Source of the DNA: Kosakonia sp. BYX6
GTDB taxonomy: Bacteria > Pseudomonadota > Gammaproteobacteria > Enterobacterales > Enterobacteriaceae
Direction of reading: 5' to 3'
Assembly: GCF_038449125.1 (NCBI RefSeq)
Contig: NZ_CP151800.1
Location: 2,328,406-2,392,405 of the forward strand
Length of the DNA: 64,000 nucleotides
Both the position numbers and the translations under genes were made by a program. Below, in pieces: positions 25,474 to 33,886 of this stretch (position 1 is its first letter; each line of letters starts with the position of its first letter). The notes beneath the pieces were generated by a model that was given only the letters and a program-made list of their open reading frames with translations, searched no databases and was not told the DNA's origin.

Positions 25474-28400
25474 ATGACTGAACAATATAAATTAACCATC
25501 TCCGAACTCTATACGCAGCTCGATAACCTGATGTTGCGCGACCGGCAACGCTTCGCGCGCCGTTTGCAGGGCTGCAAGAAAGTTAAAAATCCTGAATCTC
25601 AGCAGGCGCTTTTACAACAGATCGCGCAGGAAGCAGCACAAGCCGCTGAAAAAGTGACGCTGCGCGAAGCGTCGCGCCCGACGATTGATTACCCGGAAAA
25701 CCTGCCAGTCAGCCAGAAAAAACAGGCCATTCTTGAAGCCGTGCGTGATAACCAGGTGGTTATCGTCGCCGGGGAAACCGGCTCCGGTAAAACCACACAG
25801 TTGCCGAAAATCTGCATGGAACTGGGGCGCGGAATCAAAGGGCTGATTGGTCACACCCAACCACGCCGTCTGGCGGCGCGTACTGTGGCAAACCGTATTG
25901 CCGAAGAACTGAAAACCGAGCCGGGTGGCTGTATCGGTTACAAAGTGCGTTTTAGCGATCACGTCAGCGATAACACCATGGTCAAACTGATGACTGACGG
26001 TATTTTGCTGGCAGAAATCCAGCAGGACCGGCTGCTGATGCAGTACGACACCCTCATTATTGATGAAGCGCACGAACGCAGCCTGAACATCGATTTCCTG
26101 CTCGGTTACCTGCGCGAGTTGCTACCGCGCCGCCCGGATCTCAAAATCATCATCACGTCCGCGACCATCGACCCGGAACGTTTTTCCCGCCATTTCAATA
26201 ATGCGCCAATCATCGAAGTTTCAGGCCGGACGTACCCGGTGGAAATGCGTTATCGCCCGATTGTCGAAGAAGCGGACGATACTGAACGCGATCAATTGCA
26301 GGCCATTTTTGATGCCGTGGATGAGCTGGGACGTGAAAGCGCGGGCGATATTCTGATCTTTATGAGCGGCGAACGCGAAATCCGCGATACAGCAGACGCA
26401 TTGAGCAAACGCGATTTGCGCCATACCGAAATCCTGCCGCTGTATGCGCGTTTATCCAACAGCGATCAAAACCGCGTATTTCAGGCGCACAGTGGGCGGC
26501 GCATCGTGCTGGCCACTAACGTCGCGGAAACCTCGCTCACCGTTCCGGGCATTAAATATGTGATTGACCCCGGCACGGCACGAATCAGCCGCTACAGCTA
26601 CCGTACCAAAGTGCAGCGTTTGCCGATTGAGCCGGTATCGCAAGCCTCGGCGAACCAACGTAAAGGGCGCTGTGGTCGCGTATCGGAAGGGATCTGTATC
26701 CGTCTTTATTCGGAAGATGACTTCCTCTCGCGCCCGGAATTTACCGACCCGGAAATTCTGCGCACCAATCTCGCATCGGTCATTTTGCAAATGACGGCGC
26801 TGGGGCTGGGCGATATCGCCGCGTTTCCGTTTGTCGAAGCGCCGGATAAACGCAATATCCAGGACGGCGTGCGTCTGTTGGAAGAGCTTGGCGCGATCAC
26901 CACTGATGAGCAGCAGAGCGCCTACAAATTGACGCCGCTGGGCCGCCAGCTATCGCAACTACCGGTCGATCCACGTCTGGCGCGCATGGTGCTGGAAGCG
27001 CAAAAACATGGCTGCGTGCGCGAAGCGATGATCATCACCTCGGCGCTCTCTATTCAGGATCCGCGTGAACGGCCGCTGGATAAAAAACAGGCCTCGGACG
27101 AGAAACATCAGCGCTTCCACGATAAAGAGTCCGACTTCCTCGCTTTTGTGAACCTGTGGAACTACCTCGGCGAGCAGCAAAAAGCGCTCTCGTCGAACCA
27201 GTTCCGCCGCCAGTGTCGGCTGGAGTATCTGAACTATTTGCGCGTACGCGAATGGCAAGATATCTACACTCAGTTGCGCCAGGTGGTGAAAGAGTTGGGC
27301 ATTCCGGTCAACAGTGAACCGGCGGAATACCGCGAAATTCATATCGCGCTGTTAACCGGTTTGCTGTCGCATATCGGTATGAAAGACGCTGATAAACAAG
27401 AGTTTACCGGTGCACGCAATGCCCGTTTCGCCATTTTCCCCGGTTCCGGCTTATTCAAAAAGCCGCCGAAATGGACGATGGTTGCCGAACTGGTGGAAAC
27501 CAGCCGGTTATGGGGGCGCATTGCCGCGCGTATTGATCCCGAGTGGGTGGAGCCCGTCGCGCAACATCTGATCAAGCGTTCTTACAGCGAGCCGCATTGG
27601 GAGCGGGCGCAGGGCGCGGTGATGGCGACAGAAAAAGTCACCGTTTATGGGCTGCCGATTGTCGCGGCACGTAAAGTGAATTACAGCCAGATCGATCCGG
27701 CGCTGAGCCGCGAGTTGTTTATCCGCCATGCGCTGGTGGAGGGTGACTGGCAAACGCGCCATGCGTTCTTCCGCGAAAACCTGAAACTGCGCGCAGAAGT
27801 GGAAGAACTGGAGCATAAATCGCGGCGCCGCGACATTCTGGTCGACGATGAAACCTTGTTTGAATTTTACGATCAGCGCATCAGCCATGAAGTGGTTTCC
27901 GCGCGCCATTTTGATAACTGGTGGAAAAAGGCCAGCCGCGAAACGCCGGACTTGCTCAACTTCGAAAAGAGCATGTTGATCAAAGAGGGCGCGGAAAACG
28001 TCAGCAAGCTCGATTACCCGAACTTCTGGCATCAGGGCAACCTGAAACTGCGCCTGAGCTACCAGTTTGAACCCGGTACCGATGCCGATGGCGTGACCGT
28101 GCATATTCCGTTGCCATTGCTCAACCAGGTGGAAGAGAGCGGTTTCGAGTGGCAAATTCCCGGTCTACGCCGCGAACTGGTGATTGCGTTAATCAAATCG
28201 CTGCCCAAACCGGCGCGCCGCAATTTTGTGCCTGCGCCGAATTACGCCGAAGCGTTTCTTGGCCGCGTCACGCCGCTGGAAATGCCGCTGCTGGATGCGC
28301 TGGAGCGCGAGTTGCGCCGCATGACGGGTGTTACCGTGGATCGCGATGACTGGCATTGGGAACAGGTGCCCGATCATCTGAAAATCTCCTTTCGCGTGGT

Positions 28401-29376
28401 GGATGACAAAAACAAAAAGCTGCTCGAAGGACGTTCGCTCAGCGAATTGAAAGAGCAACTGAAAGGCAAGGTACAAGAAACCTTATCTGCGGTGGCCGAC
28501 GACGGTATTGAGCAAAGTGGGTTGCATCTCTGGAGTTTCGGCACCCTTGCAGAAAGTTACGAGCAAAAACGCGGCAACTATAAGGTGAAAGCCTGGCCAG
28601 CGCTGGTTGATGAACGTGACAGTGTCGCGATCAAGCTGTTTGATAATCCGCAGGAGCAGCAACAGGCGATGTGGCGCGGTATCCGCCGTTTGCTGCTGTT
28701 AAACATTCCGTCGCCGATAAAATATCTGCACGAAAAACTGCCGAACAAAGCCAAACTCGGTCTCTACTTTAACCCCTACGGCAAAGTGCTGGATCTGATT
28801 GATGACTGCATCTCGTGCGGCGTCGATAAGCTGATCGACGAAGCGGGTGGGCCGGTGTGGACGGAAGAAGGTTTTGCCGCGCTGCATGAGAAAGTGCGCG
28901 CCGAGTTGAACGAAACGGTGGTGCAGATTGCTAAACAGGTCGAGCAGATCCTGACGGCGGTGTTCACTATCAACAAACGCCTGAAAGGGCGCGTGGATAT
29001 GACCATGGCGCTGGGGCTGTCGGACATCAAAGCGCAAATGAGCGGGCTGGTGTATCGCGGTTTTGTCACCGGCAACGGTTTCCGTCGTCTTGGCGACACG
29101 CTGCGTTATCTGCAGGCGATTGAGAAGCGGCTGGAGAAACTGGCGGTCGATCCGCACCGCGATCGCGCGCAGATGCTGAAAGTCGAGCAGACGCAGCAGG
29201 CGTGGCAGCAGTGGTTGAACAAGTTGCCGCCCGCGCGGCGCGAAGATGAAGACGTGAAAGAGATTCGCTGGATGATCGAGGAGCTGCGCGTCAGTTATTT
29301 CGCGCAGCAACTCGGAACACCGTATCCGATCTCCGATAAACGGATTTTGCAGGCCATGGAACAGATTAGCGCGTAA
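25474..29376 (+). CDS. hrpA: ATP-dependent RNA helicase HrpA
   Basis: Large DEAH-box helicase that acts on stalled or colliding ribosomes in E. coli. Motifs: GETGSGKTTQ (I), DEAH (II), SAT (III), NVAETSLT and the QRKGRCGR motif (VI); the C-terminal half holds the HA2/OB-fold and DUF3418 regions. With ATG 25474 (MTEQYKL) the product is 1300 aa, the E. coli length. An ATG at 25372 would add 34 residues with no counterpart in E. coli, so I rejected it. The downstream gene in E. coli is ydcF; here an IS element and an accessory block intervene. Confidence 0.96.
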   Translation: MTEQYKLTISELYTQLDNLMLRDRQRFARRLQGCKKVKNPESQQALLQQIAQEAAQAAEKVTLREASRPTIDYPENLPVSQKKQAILEAVRDNQVVIVAGETGSGKTTQLPKICMELGRGIKGLIGHTQPRRLAARTVANRIAEELKTEPGGCIGYKVRFSDHVSDNTMVKLMTDGILLAEIQQDRLLMQYDTLIIDEAHERSLNIDFLLGYLRELLPRRPDLKIIITSATIDPERFSRHFNNAPIIEVSGRTYPVEMRYRPIVEEADDTERDQLQAIFDAVDELGRESAGDILIFMSGEREIRDTADALSKRDLRHTEILPLYARLSNSDQNRVFQAHSGRRIVLATNVAETSLTVPGIKYVIDPGTARISRYSYRTKVQRLPIEPVSQASANQRKGRCGRVSEGICIRLYSEDDFLSRPEFTDPEILRTNLASVILQMTALGLGDIAAFPFVEAPDKRNIQDGVRLLEELGAITTDEQQSAYKLTPLGRQLSQLPVDPRLARMVLEAQKHGCVREAMIITSALSIQDPRERPLDKKQASDEKHQRFHDKESDFLAFVNLWNYLGEQQKALSSNQFRRQCRLEYLNYLRVREWQDIYTQLRQVVKELGIPVNSEPAEYREIHIALLTGLLSHIGMKDADKQEFTGARNARFAIFPGSGLFKKPPKWTMVAELVETSRLWGRIAARIDPEWVEPVAQHLIKRSYSEPHWERAQGAVMATEKVTVYGLPIVAARKVNYSQIDPALSRELFIRHALVEGDWQTRHAFFRENLKLRAEVEELEHKSRRRDILVDDETLFEFYDQRISHEVVSARHFDNWWKKASRETPDLLNFEKSMLIKEGAENVSKLDYPNFWHQGNLKLRLSYQFEPGTDADGVTVHIPLPLLNQVEESGFEWQIPGLRRELVIALIKSLPKPARRNFVPAPNYAEAFLGRVTPLEMPLLDALERELRRMTGVTVDRDDWHWEQVPDHLKISFRVVDDKNKKLLEGRSLSELKEQLKGKVQETLSAVADDGIEQSGLHLWSFGTLAESYEQKRGNYKVKAWPALVDERDSVAIKLFDNPQEQQQAMWRGIRRLLLLNIPSPIKYLHEKLPNKAKLGLYFNPYGKVLDLIDDCISCGVDKLIDEAGGPVWTEEGFAALHEKVRAELNETVVQIAKQVEQILTAVFTINKRLKGRVDMTMALGLSDIKAQMSGLVYRGFVTGNGFRRLGDTLRYLQAIEKRLEKLAVDPHRDRAQMLKVEQTQQAWQQWLNKLPPARREDEDVKEIRWMIEELRVSYFAQQLGTPYPISDKRILQAMEQISA

Positions 29377-29385
29377 TGTTTTGCC

Positions 29386-29403
29386 ATTGCCCGGTGGCGC
29401 TTC
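29386..29403. repeat. Left half of a REP palindrome interrupted by the insertion sequence
   Basis: Sequence ATTGCCCGGTGGCGCTTC is the left arm of a REP unit. The right arm resumes at 30699, after the IS, as CTTCGCTTACCGGGCCTACA. Joining them gives a complete stem-loop GCCCGGT...ACCGGGC. Confidence 0.8.
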
Positions 29404-30698
29404 TGTATGACCGGATACATAGGTGACAGATCAGACCGGGAACACAGGTAACACTTTTCTAATCTATCCGGACCACACTCTGGGTTTTCCGGTCGTAGTA
29501 AGCAAGTGTTATTCCATTGAAGATGATGGCTTCCAGGCCATCATCTTGTTCCTCCAGCATGATGTGCTCCCCTGTCAGTGCTTCACTCAGGAACACCGTA
29601 CCCTTTTTACCCATAAACAGTGTTCCTCTCGACTTCACTTTATGGACTGTCGCACCTGACGGATAAACGTACTCCGGTACCCTGCCATCCCACTGCCGTT
29701 GCGACGGTTTCCACACGGTCCCGGGAGTTACCCCACACAGCGCTTCATGCGGTCTTTCATGATTAAACTCTTCCCGGTAATCGCTGAACCAGTGCTGCTG
29801 CTCTTCCATCGTCATGAACGTATTGCCACATTCCAGCGCCCGTTTTAGTGAACGGTGCATGCGCTCATGGCGGCCATTTTCTTCCGGATGCCCCTTTCTG
29901 ATACGCTCCGGTCTGACACCCAGTTTTATCAGCCAGACCGCCAGCCGACTTAACCCGGCGATACCTGTTCCGGCAAAAGGCTGCCCGTTATCTGTCCGGA
30001 GCACGTCCGGCAGGCCATACTCCATGAACGCATCCGTCAGGCACGCTCTGACAAACGGTTCACTCTCCCGGTCTGTTGCCCGGCAGCTCAGGAGATACCT
30101 GCTGTGATTATCCGTCAGCGTGAAGGGATGGCAGTATTCCTGGCTCAGCATCCTGAACCTGCCTTTAAAATCCGCGCTCCAGACCTGGTTGTTCTCACTG
30201 ATGGTGGTCAGCGGCTGGCGGTTGCCCGGCGTTCTGCGTCTGCGCTTTTTATCCGGGACCAGGCCTTCGCGCTTGAGGATATCGCCGATAGTGCTGGCTG
30301 CCGGTACGGTAAAATCAACCCCATGATTGAGGCACCACATCCTCAGTTTTTTAGGGCCCCAGTCAGGATGTTTATGTCGCAGGGCGATCAGATGGCTGGC
30401 GATATCATCCGGGACCGCCCGGGAATGAGAACGGGGAGCGCGTGAGCGATCAGCGAGAGAAGAAAGGTCGGAAGGGTCGAATCGTTCAAGCCATTTATAG
30501 CCGGTTTTGCGGCTGATGCCGAAGAGGCGACACAGAGCTGAAAAGGAGTCCGTACCTGCATGGCAGGCACGGACAAAATCAAGGCGTTGCATAGGTCGGG
30601 TCTCAGTCCAGGGCATAGGGAGTCTCCTCTTCTATGCCAGTTAAAACTGTTACCCATGTATCCGGTCTAAAGTGTTACCCATGTTTCCGGTTCATACC
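29404..30698 (-). mobile_element. IS481-family insertion sequence
   Basis: About 1.3 kb. Imperfect terminal inverted repeats: left end TGTATGACCGGATACAT, right end (complement) GGTATGAACCGGAAACAT, each followed by a second CCGG-containing copy about 25 bp further in. A CTTC direct repeat flanks the element at 29400-29403 and 30699-30702, taken as the target-site duplication. One transposase gene fills the element. The exact ends could shift by one or two bases. Confidence 0.85.
29459..30616 (-). CDS. IS481-family DDE transposase
   Basis: A 385-aa single-frame transposase, intact. An N-terminal helix-turn-helix (FSALCRLFGISRKTGYKWLERF) is followed by an integrase core with Asp in VWSADFKG, Asp in LRTDNGQP and Glu in the HPEENGRHERMH region, the DDE triad. 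The C-terminal HERPHEALCGVTPG is typical of IS481/IS3-like enzymes. GGAG precedes the ATG. No frameshift signal is needed, as expected for IS481. The element is probably still mobile, since both ends and the enzyme look complete. Confidence 0.92.
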   Translation of the reverse strand: MPWTETRPMQRLDFVRACHAGTDSFSALCRLFGISRKTGYKWLERFDPSDLSSLADRSRAPRSHSRAVPDDIASHLIALRHKHPDWGPKKLRMWCLNHGVDFTVPAASTIGDILKREGLVPDKKRRRRTPGNRQPLTTISENNQVWSADFKGRFRMLSQEYCHPFTLTDNHSRYLLSCRATDRESEPFVRACLTDAFMEYGLPDVLRTDNGQPFAGTGIAGLSRLAVWLIKLGVRPERIRKGHPEENGRHERMHRSLKRALECGNTFMTMEEQQHWFSDYREEFNHERPHEALCGVTPGTVWKPSQRQWDGRVPEYVYPSGATVHKVKSRGTLFMGKKGTVFLSEALTGEHIMLEEQDDGLEAIIFNGITLAYYDRKTQSVVRID

Positions 30699-30718
30699 CT
30701 TCGCTTACCGGGCCTACA
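30699..30718. repeat. Right half of the IS-interrupted REP palindrome
   Basis: CTTCGCTTACCGGGCCTACA completes the REP unit begun at 29386 and includes the second CTTC target copy. Confidence 0.8.
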
Positions 30719-30726
30719 AAATCGCA

Positions 30727-31386
30727 TCACGCGTTTACCCATGCCAGGGTAAACCCATCCCAACCTTTCACGCCGACGGTTTGCATTGCCGTCGCTGTAA
30801 GGCGCGGGTCGGCGCCGATCATCTCAATAAACTTACGCACCCCTTGCACGCTGGTATCGGTGGTCACCGGGTTGGTCACCTCACCGCTGCGCACCACGTT
30901 ATCACCAATGATCAACGTACCGGGACGTGAATAATGCAGCGCCCACTTCAGGTAATTGGGGTTGTTGGGCTTATCGGCATCAATAAAAATCAAATCAAAA
31001 GGCGGGCGGTCGCCGAGATTTTCCAGCGTATCCAGCGCCGGGCCTTCCGCGACGGTAACTAACCGATTAACCCCGGCAAGGTGTAAGTTTTCGCGGGCAA
31101 TCGCCGCGTGTAACGGATCGGCTTCCAGCGTCAACAACTCGCCATTAGAGGGTAATTCACGCGCCATCCACAGCGTGCTGTACCCGCCCAATGTGCCAAT
31201 TTCAAGAATGCGCTTTGCCCGTACCATGCGGACAAACAGGGCCAATAACTGCCCCTGCGTGGGGGAAACATCAACGCCCGGAAGCCCGGCGCGCCGGTTA
31301 TTCGCCAGTATTTGCGTCAGGATTTCATCTTCCGGAATCAGATTTTGCTCTAAGTATTCATCAACCGCGGACCACTTCTGCTGCAT
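30727..31386 (-). CDS. Class I SAM-dependent O-methyltransferase
   Basis: A 219-aa methyltransferase of the caffeoyl-CoA/catechol O-methyltransferase type (PF01596). The SAM-binding motif is EIGTLGGYSTLWMA; the second acidic loop is LEADPLHAA; the metal-binding motif is FIDADKPN, and Asp-Asn follow in IIGDNVV. The substrate cannot be told; small phenolics or catechols are usual for the family. AGGAG precedes the ATG. It lies directly downstream of the efflux operon on the same strand with a 26-bp gap, so the two may be co-transcribed, which would link modification and export of a phenolic compound. Confidence 0.88.
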   Translation of the reverse strand: MQQKWSAVDEYLEQNLIPEDEILTQILANNRRAGLPGVDVSPTQGQLLALFVRMVRAKRILEIGTLGGYSTLWMARELPSNGELLTLEADPLHAAIARENLHLAGVNRLVTVAEGPALDTLENLGDRPPFDLIFIDADKPNNPNYLKWALHYSRPGTLIIGDNVVRSGEVTNPVTTDTSVQGVRKFIEMIGADPRLTATAMQTVGVKGWDGFTLAWVNA

Positions 31387-31412
31387 AGCATCACTCCTGG
31401 TTTTGTCATCAC

Positions 31413-32789
31413 TTAATTCAGCCCGGACCAGCCACCTCCCAACGCGCGATAAAGATCGACCTGCGCCAATAACAGGTTATTTTTCACCTGCACGGCGCTC
31501 AGTTGGGCGGAAAACAGCGTGCGTTGCGCATCGAGCACGTCTAAGTAAGAGGAGTAGCCGTTACGATAACGGTTTTGCGCAATGCGCAACGTCTCCTGCG
31601 CGACCTGCTGTTGGCCCTCAAGCTCGGTCAACTGCTCGCCAAGCCGGGTAATGGCATCCAGACTGTCGTTAACCTCTTTGAAAGCGCTACGAACGGTCTT
31701 TTCATAGGTGTAGAGCGCCTGATTGCGCTGCGACATTGACACATCCACTTGCGCATTCAGCGCCTGGCGGTTCAGCAACGGCGCGAGAATACTGCCGCCC
31801 AGGCTCCATAGCCGTAGCGGGTTATCCAGCAAACCGGGCAGGGTGTCATCTTGCATACTGCCGGTCGCTGTCAGGTTGATTGACGGCAATAATTTCGCCT
31901 GTGATGACGCAAGCGTGGCGTCGGCGGCGACCAACTGGCGCTGCGCCTGCACAATATCCGGGCGCCGGTTCAGTAACGTTGATGGCAATTGCGACGGCAG
32001 TTTGAGCGGCGTCAGCGCGGCAAACGCATTGCGATCAAGGGTTCCGGGATTATTGCCGAGCAACAGGCTTAAGGCATTTTCCTGCTGGCTTATCTGGTGT
32101 TGTAGCACTGGAACCTGCGCGCGCGCCGTGCGTAATTCCGCGTCCGATTGCATCAACTCCAGCCGGGAAGTATAGCCTGTTTCATACTGACGCCGGGCGA
32201 GCTGCAAGGCATCTTCGCGCGCTTTAAGTGTTGAGCGGGTCACTTGCAACTGCTCATCCAGCGACAACAGCGTGAGATAACCGGACGCCACATTAGTCGC
32301 GACCGTTAAATCGGCGGCGGCCGCCGCGGCTTTCTGCGCTTCCAGCGACGCATCAGCCGCCCGTGACGCGCTGCGGCTGGCACCCCAAATATCGACATCG
32401 TAACTGGCGGTCAAATTGCCTTTATAGACGGTGCTGTGAATCGGCAGGCCGGTCGCGGCGGATTGTGAGCGGGCGCGCGTGCCGGAAAAGCCCGCGTCCA
32501 GTTCGGGAAACAATGCGCTGTCGGCGGCGTAAACACGCGCCTGGTATTCATTAACCCGTTCGCGGGCAATTAGCACATCGCTGTTGTGGCGCAGGGCCTG
32601 ATCGACATAACGGTTTAACTGGCTATCGTGGAAATTGCGCCACCAGACACTGTCTGTTTTGCTGGCGGGGCCTGCATCGTTACGCCAGGCGGCGGGGATC
32701 TGTAATGACGGCTGCGCTTTTTCAACATCGGCGGACTGGCAACCCGCGAGCACAAGGCTCAGTGCAACAACGGCGGGATGCAGCCTCAT
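31413..32789 (-). CDS. Outer-membrane factor lipoprotein of an efflux system (NodT/OprM family)
   Basis: A 458-aa TolC-like channel subunit. The signal peptide ends in the lipobox LVLAGC, followed by the family start (AWRNDAG...WWRNFHDSQLN) and two internally repeated OEP domains (PF02321) with long coiled coils, ending in LYRALGGGW. It starts by a four-base ATGA overlap with the membrane-fusion gene, showing a single operon. It supplies the outer-membrane duct of the three-part pump. Confidence 0.93.
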   Translation of the reverse strand: MRLHPAVVALSLVLAGCQSADVEKAQPSLQIPAAWRNDAGPASKTDSVWWRNFHDSQLNRYVDQALRHNSDVLIARERVNEYQARVYAADSALFPELDAGFSGTRARSQSAATGLPIHSTVYKGNLTASYDVDIWGASRSASRAADASLEAQKAAAAAADLTVATNVASGYLTLLSLDEQLQVTRSTLKAREDALQLARRQYETGYTSRLELMQSDAELRTARAQVPVLQHQISQQENALSLLLGNNPGTLDRNAFAALTPLKLPSQLPSTLLNRRPDIVQAQRQLVAADATLASSQAKLLPSINLTATGSMQDDTLPGLLDNPLRLWSLGGSILAPLLNRQALNAQVDVSMSQRNQALYTYEKTVRSAFKEVNDSLDAITRLGEQLTELEGQQQVAQETLRIAQNRYRNGYSSYLDVLDAQRTLFSAQLSAVQVKNNLLLAQVDLYRALGGGWSGLN

Positions 32790-33868
32790 TTCTGCGCCTC
32801 CCGCGTATCAATGCTCACCTGCACGGACATGCCAGGACGCAGACGCGCTACCTCTTCCGCTTTGCCTTCAACCTGAATTCGCACCGGAATGCGCTGGGCG
32901 ATTTTGACAAAGTTTCCAGTGGCGTTATCCGGGCTAATCGCGCTGAATTCAACGCCAGTGGCGGGGGAAATACTCTCCACGCGCCCGGTAAAGGCATCGC
33001 CGTTCAGGGCATCGACGGTAAACCGCACCGGTTGGCCAATCAGCACATCGGCCAGTTGCGTCTCTTTCAGGTTCGCAATCACCCAGCGCTGCGACGGCAC
33101 CAGCGACGTAAGGTGAGTTCCAGCGGCGACATACGCACCCAACCGCACGCTGATTTGCCCCAGTTGCCCGTCGCGCGGCGCGACAATGCGCGTGTTTTGC
33201 AGGTCGATTTGCGCCAGTTCCAGCGCGGCTTTGGCATTTTCCACATCCGCCTGCAATGACGCGCGGTTAACGATGGTGGTTTGCAGATCCTGGCGCGACA
33301 TCTCAAGGGTCGCTTGCGCCTGGGCAATATTCGCCGTGTTTTGCGCGGCGGTGGCGAGCGCCGCATCACGCTCACGCACGGAAAGCGAACCATCGGCGGT
33401 CAACTCTTTAACGCGTTTTAAATCCGCCTGTGATTGAAGATTTTGCGCTTTGGCACTGGCGAGGGCGGCTTCGTTTCGCGCAATCACCGCCTGGGCGCTT
33501 TTACGCTGCTGGAGATTGTTCTCAAGGGCCGCTTTTTTCATCGCCAGTGTGGCTTTCGCCTGATCGACGCGCTGGCGGTAAATGCGGTCATCGATCTGCA
33601 TAATCAGATCGCCTTTTTTTACCACCGTAAAGTCCTGCACCGGCACGTCGGTGATATAGCCATTCACCTGCGGGCTGATAAACGTTGTTTGTCCGCGCAC
33701 GTAGGCGTTATCCGTGAACTGCGTGTGGCGGGTAAACGGCGGCAGTTGCCAGGCGTACAGGATCACCAGTACGCCCACAATGCCAATAGCGGCGGCGCTG
33801 AAGAGGGAAACAATTCGCACATTGCTGCGGGTATTGGCCCGCTCTTTCGCTGCGTCCTGCTGACTCAT
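32786..33868 (-). CDS. HlyD/EmrA-type membrane fusion protein of an efflux pump
   Basis: A 360-aa periplasmic adaptor. One N-terminal membrane helix (about 25-45, AAAIGIVGVLVILYAW) is followed by a biotinyl-lipoyl-like strand pair (VNGYITDVPVQDFTVVKKGD), a long coiled-coil hairpin and the closing RIVAPRDGQLGQISVRLGAYV half, which is the HlyD family pattern. It lies between the MFS pump (18-bp gap) and the outer-membrane factor (4-bp overlap). GGAG precedes the ATG. EmrA and similar adaptors dock DHA2 transporters to TolC-like channels. Confidence 0.93.
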   Translation of the reverse strand: MSQQDAAKERANTRSNVRIVSLFSAAAIGIVGVLVILYAWQLPPFTRHTQFTDNAYVRGQTTFISPQVNGYITDVPVQDFTVVKKGDLIMQIDDRIYRQRVDQAKATLAMKKAALENNLQQRKSAQAVIARNEAALASAKAQNLQSQADLKRVKELTADGSLSVRERDAALATAAQNTANIAQAQATLEMSRQDLQTTIVNRASLQADVENAKAALELAQIDLQNTRIVAPRDGQLGQISVRLGAYVAAGTHLTSLVPSQRWVIANLKETQLADVLIGQPVRFTVDALNGDAFTGRVESISPATGVEFSAISPDNATGNFVKIAQRIPVRIQVEGKAEEVARLRPGMSVQVSIDTREAQK

Positions 33869-33886
33869 TAGATACTCCGATAAAAA

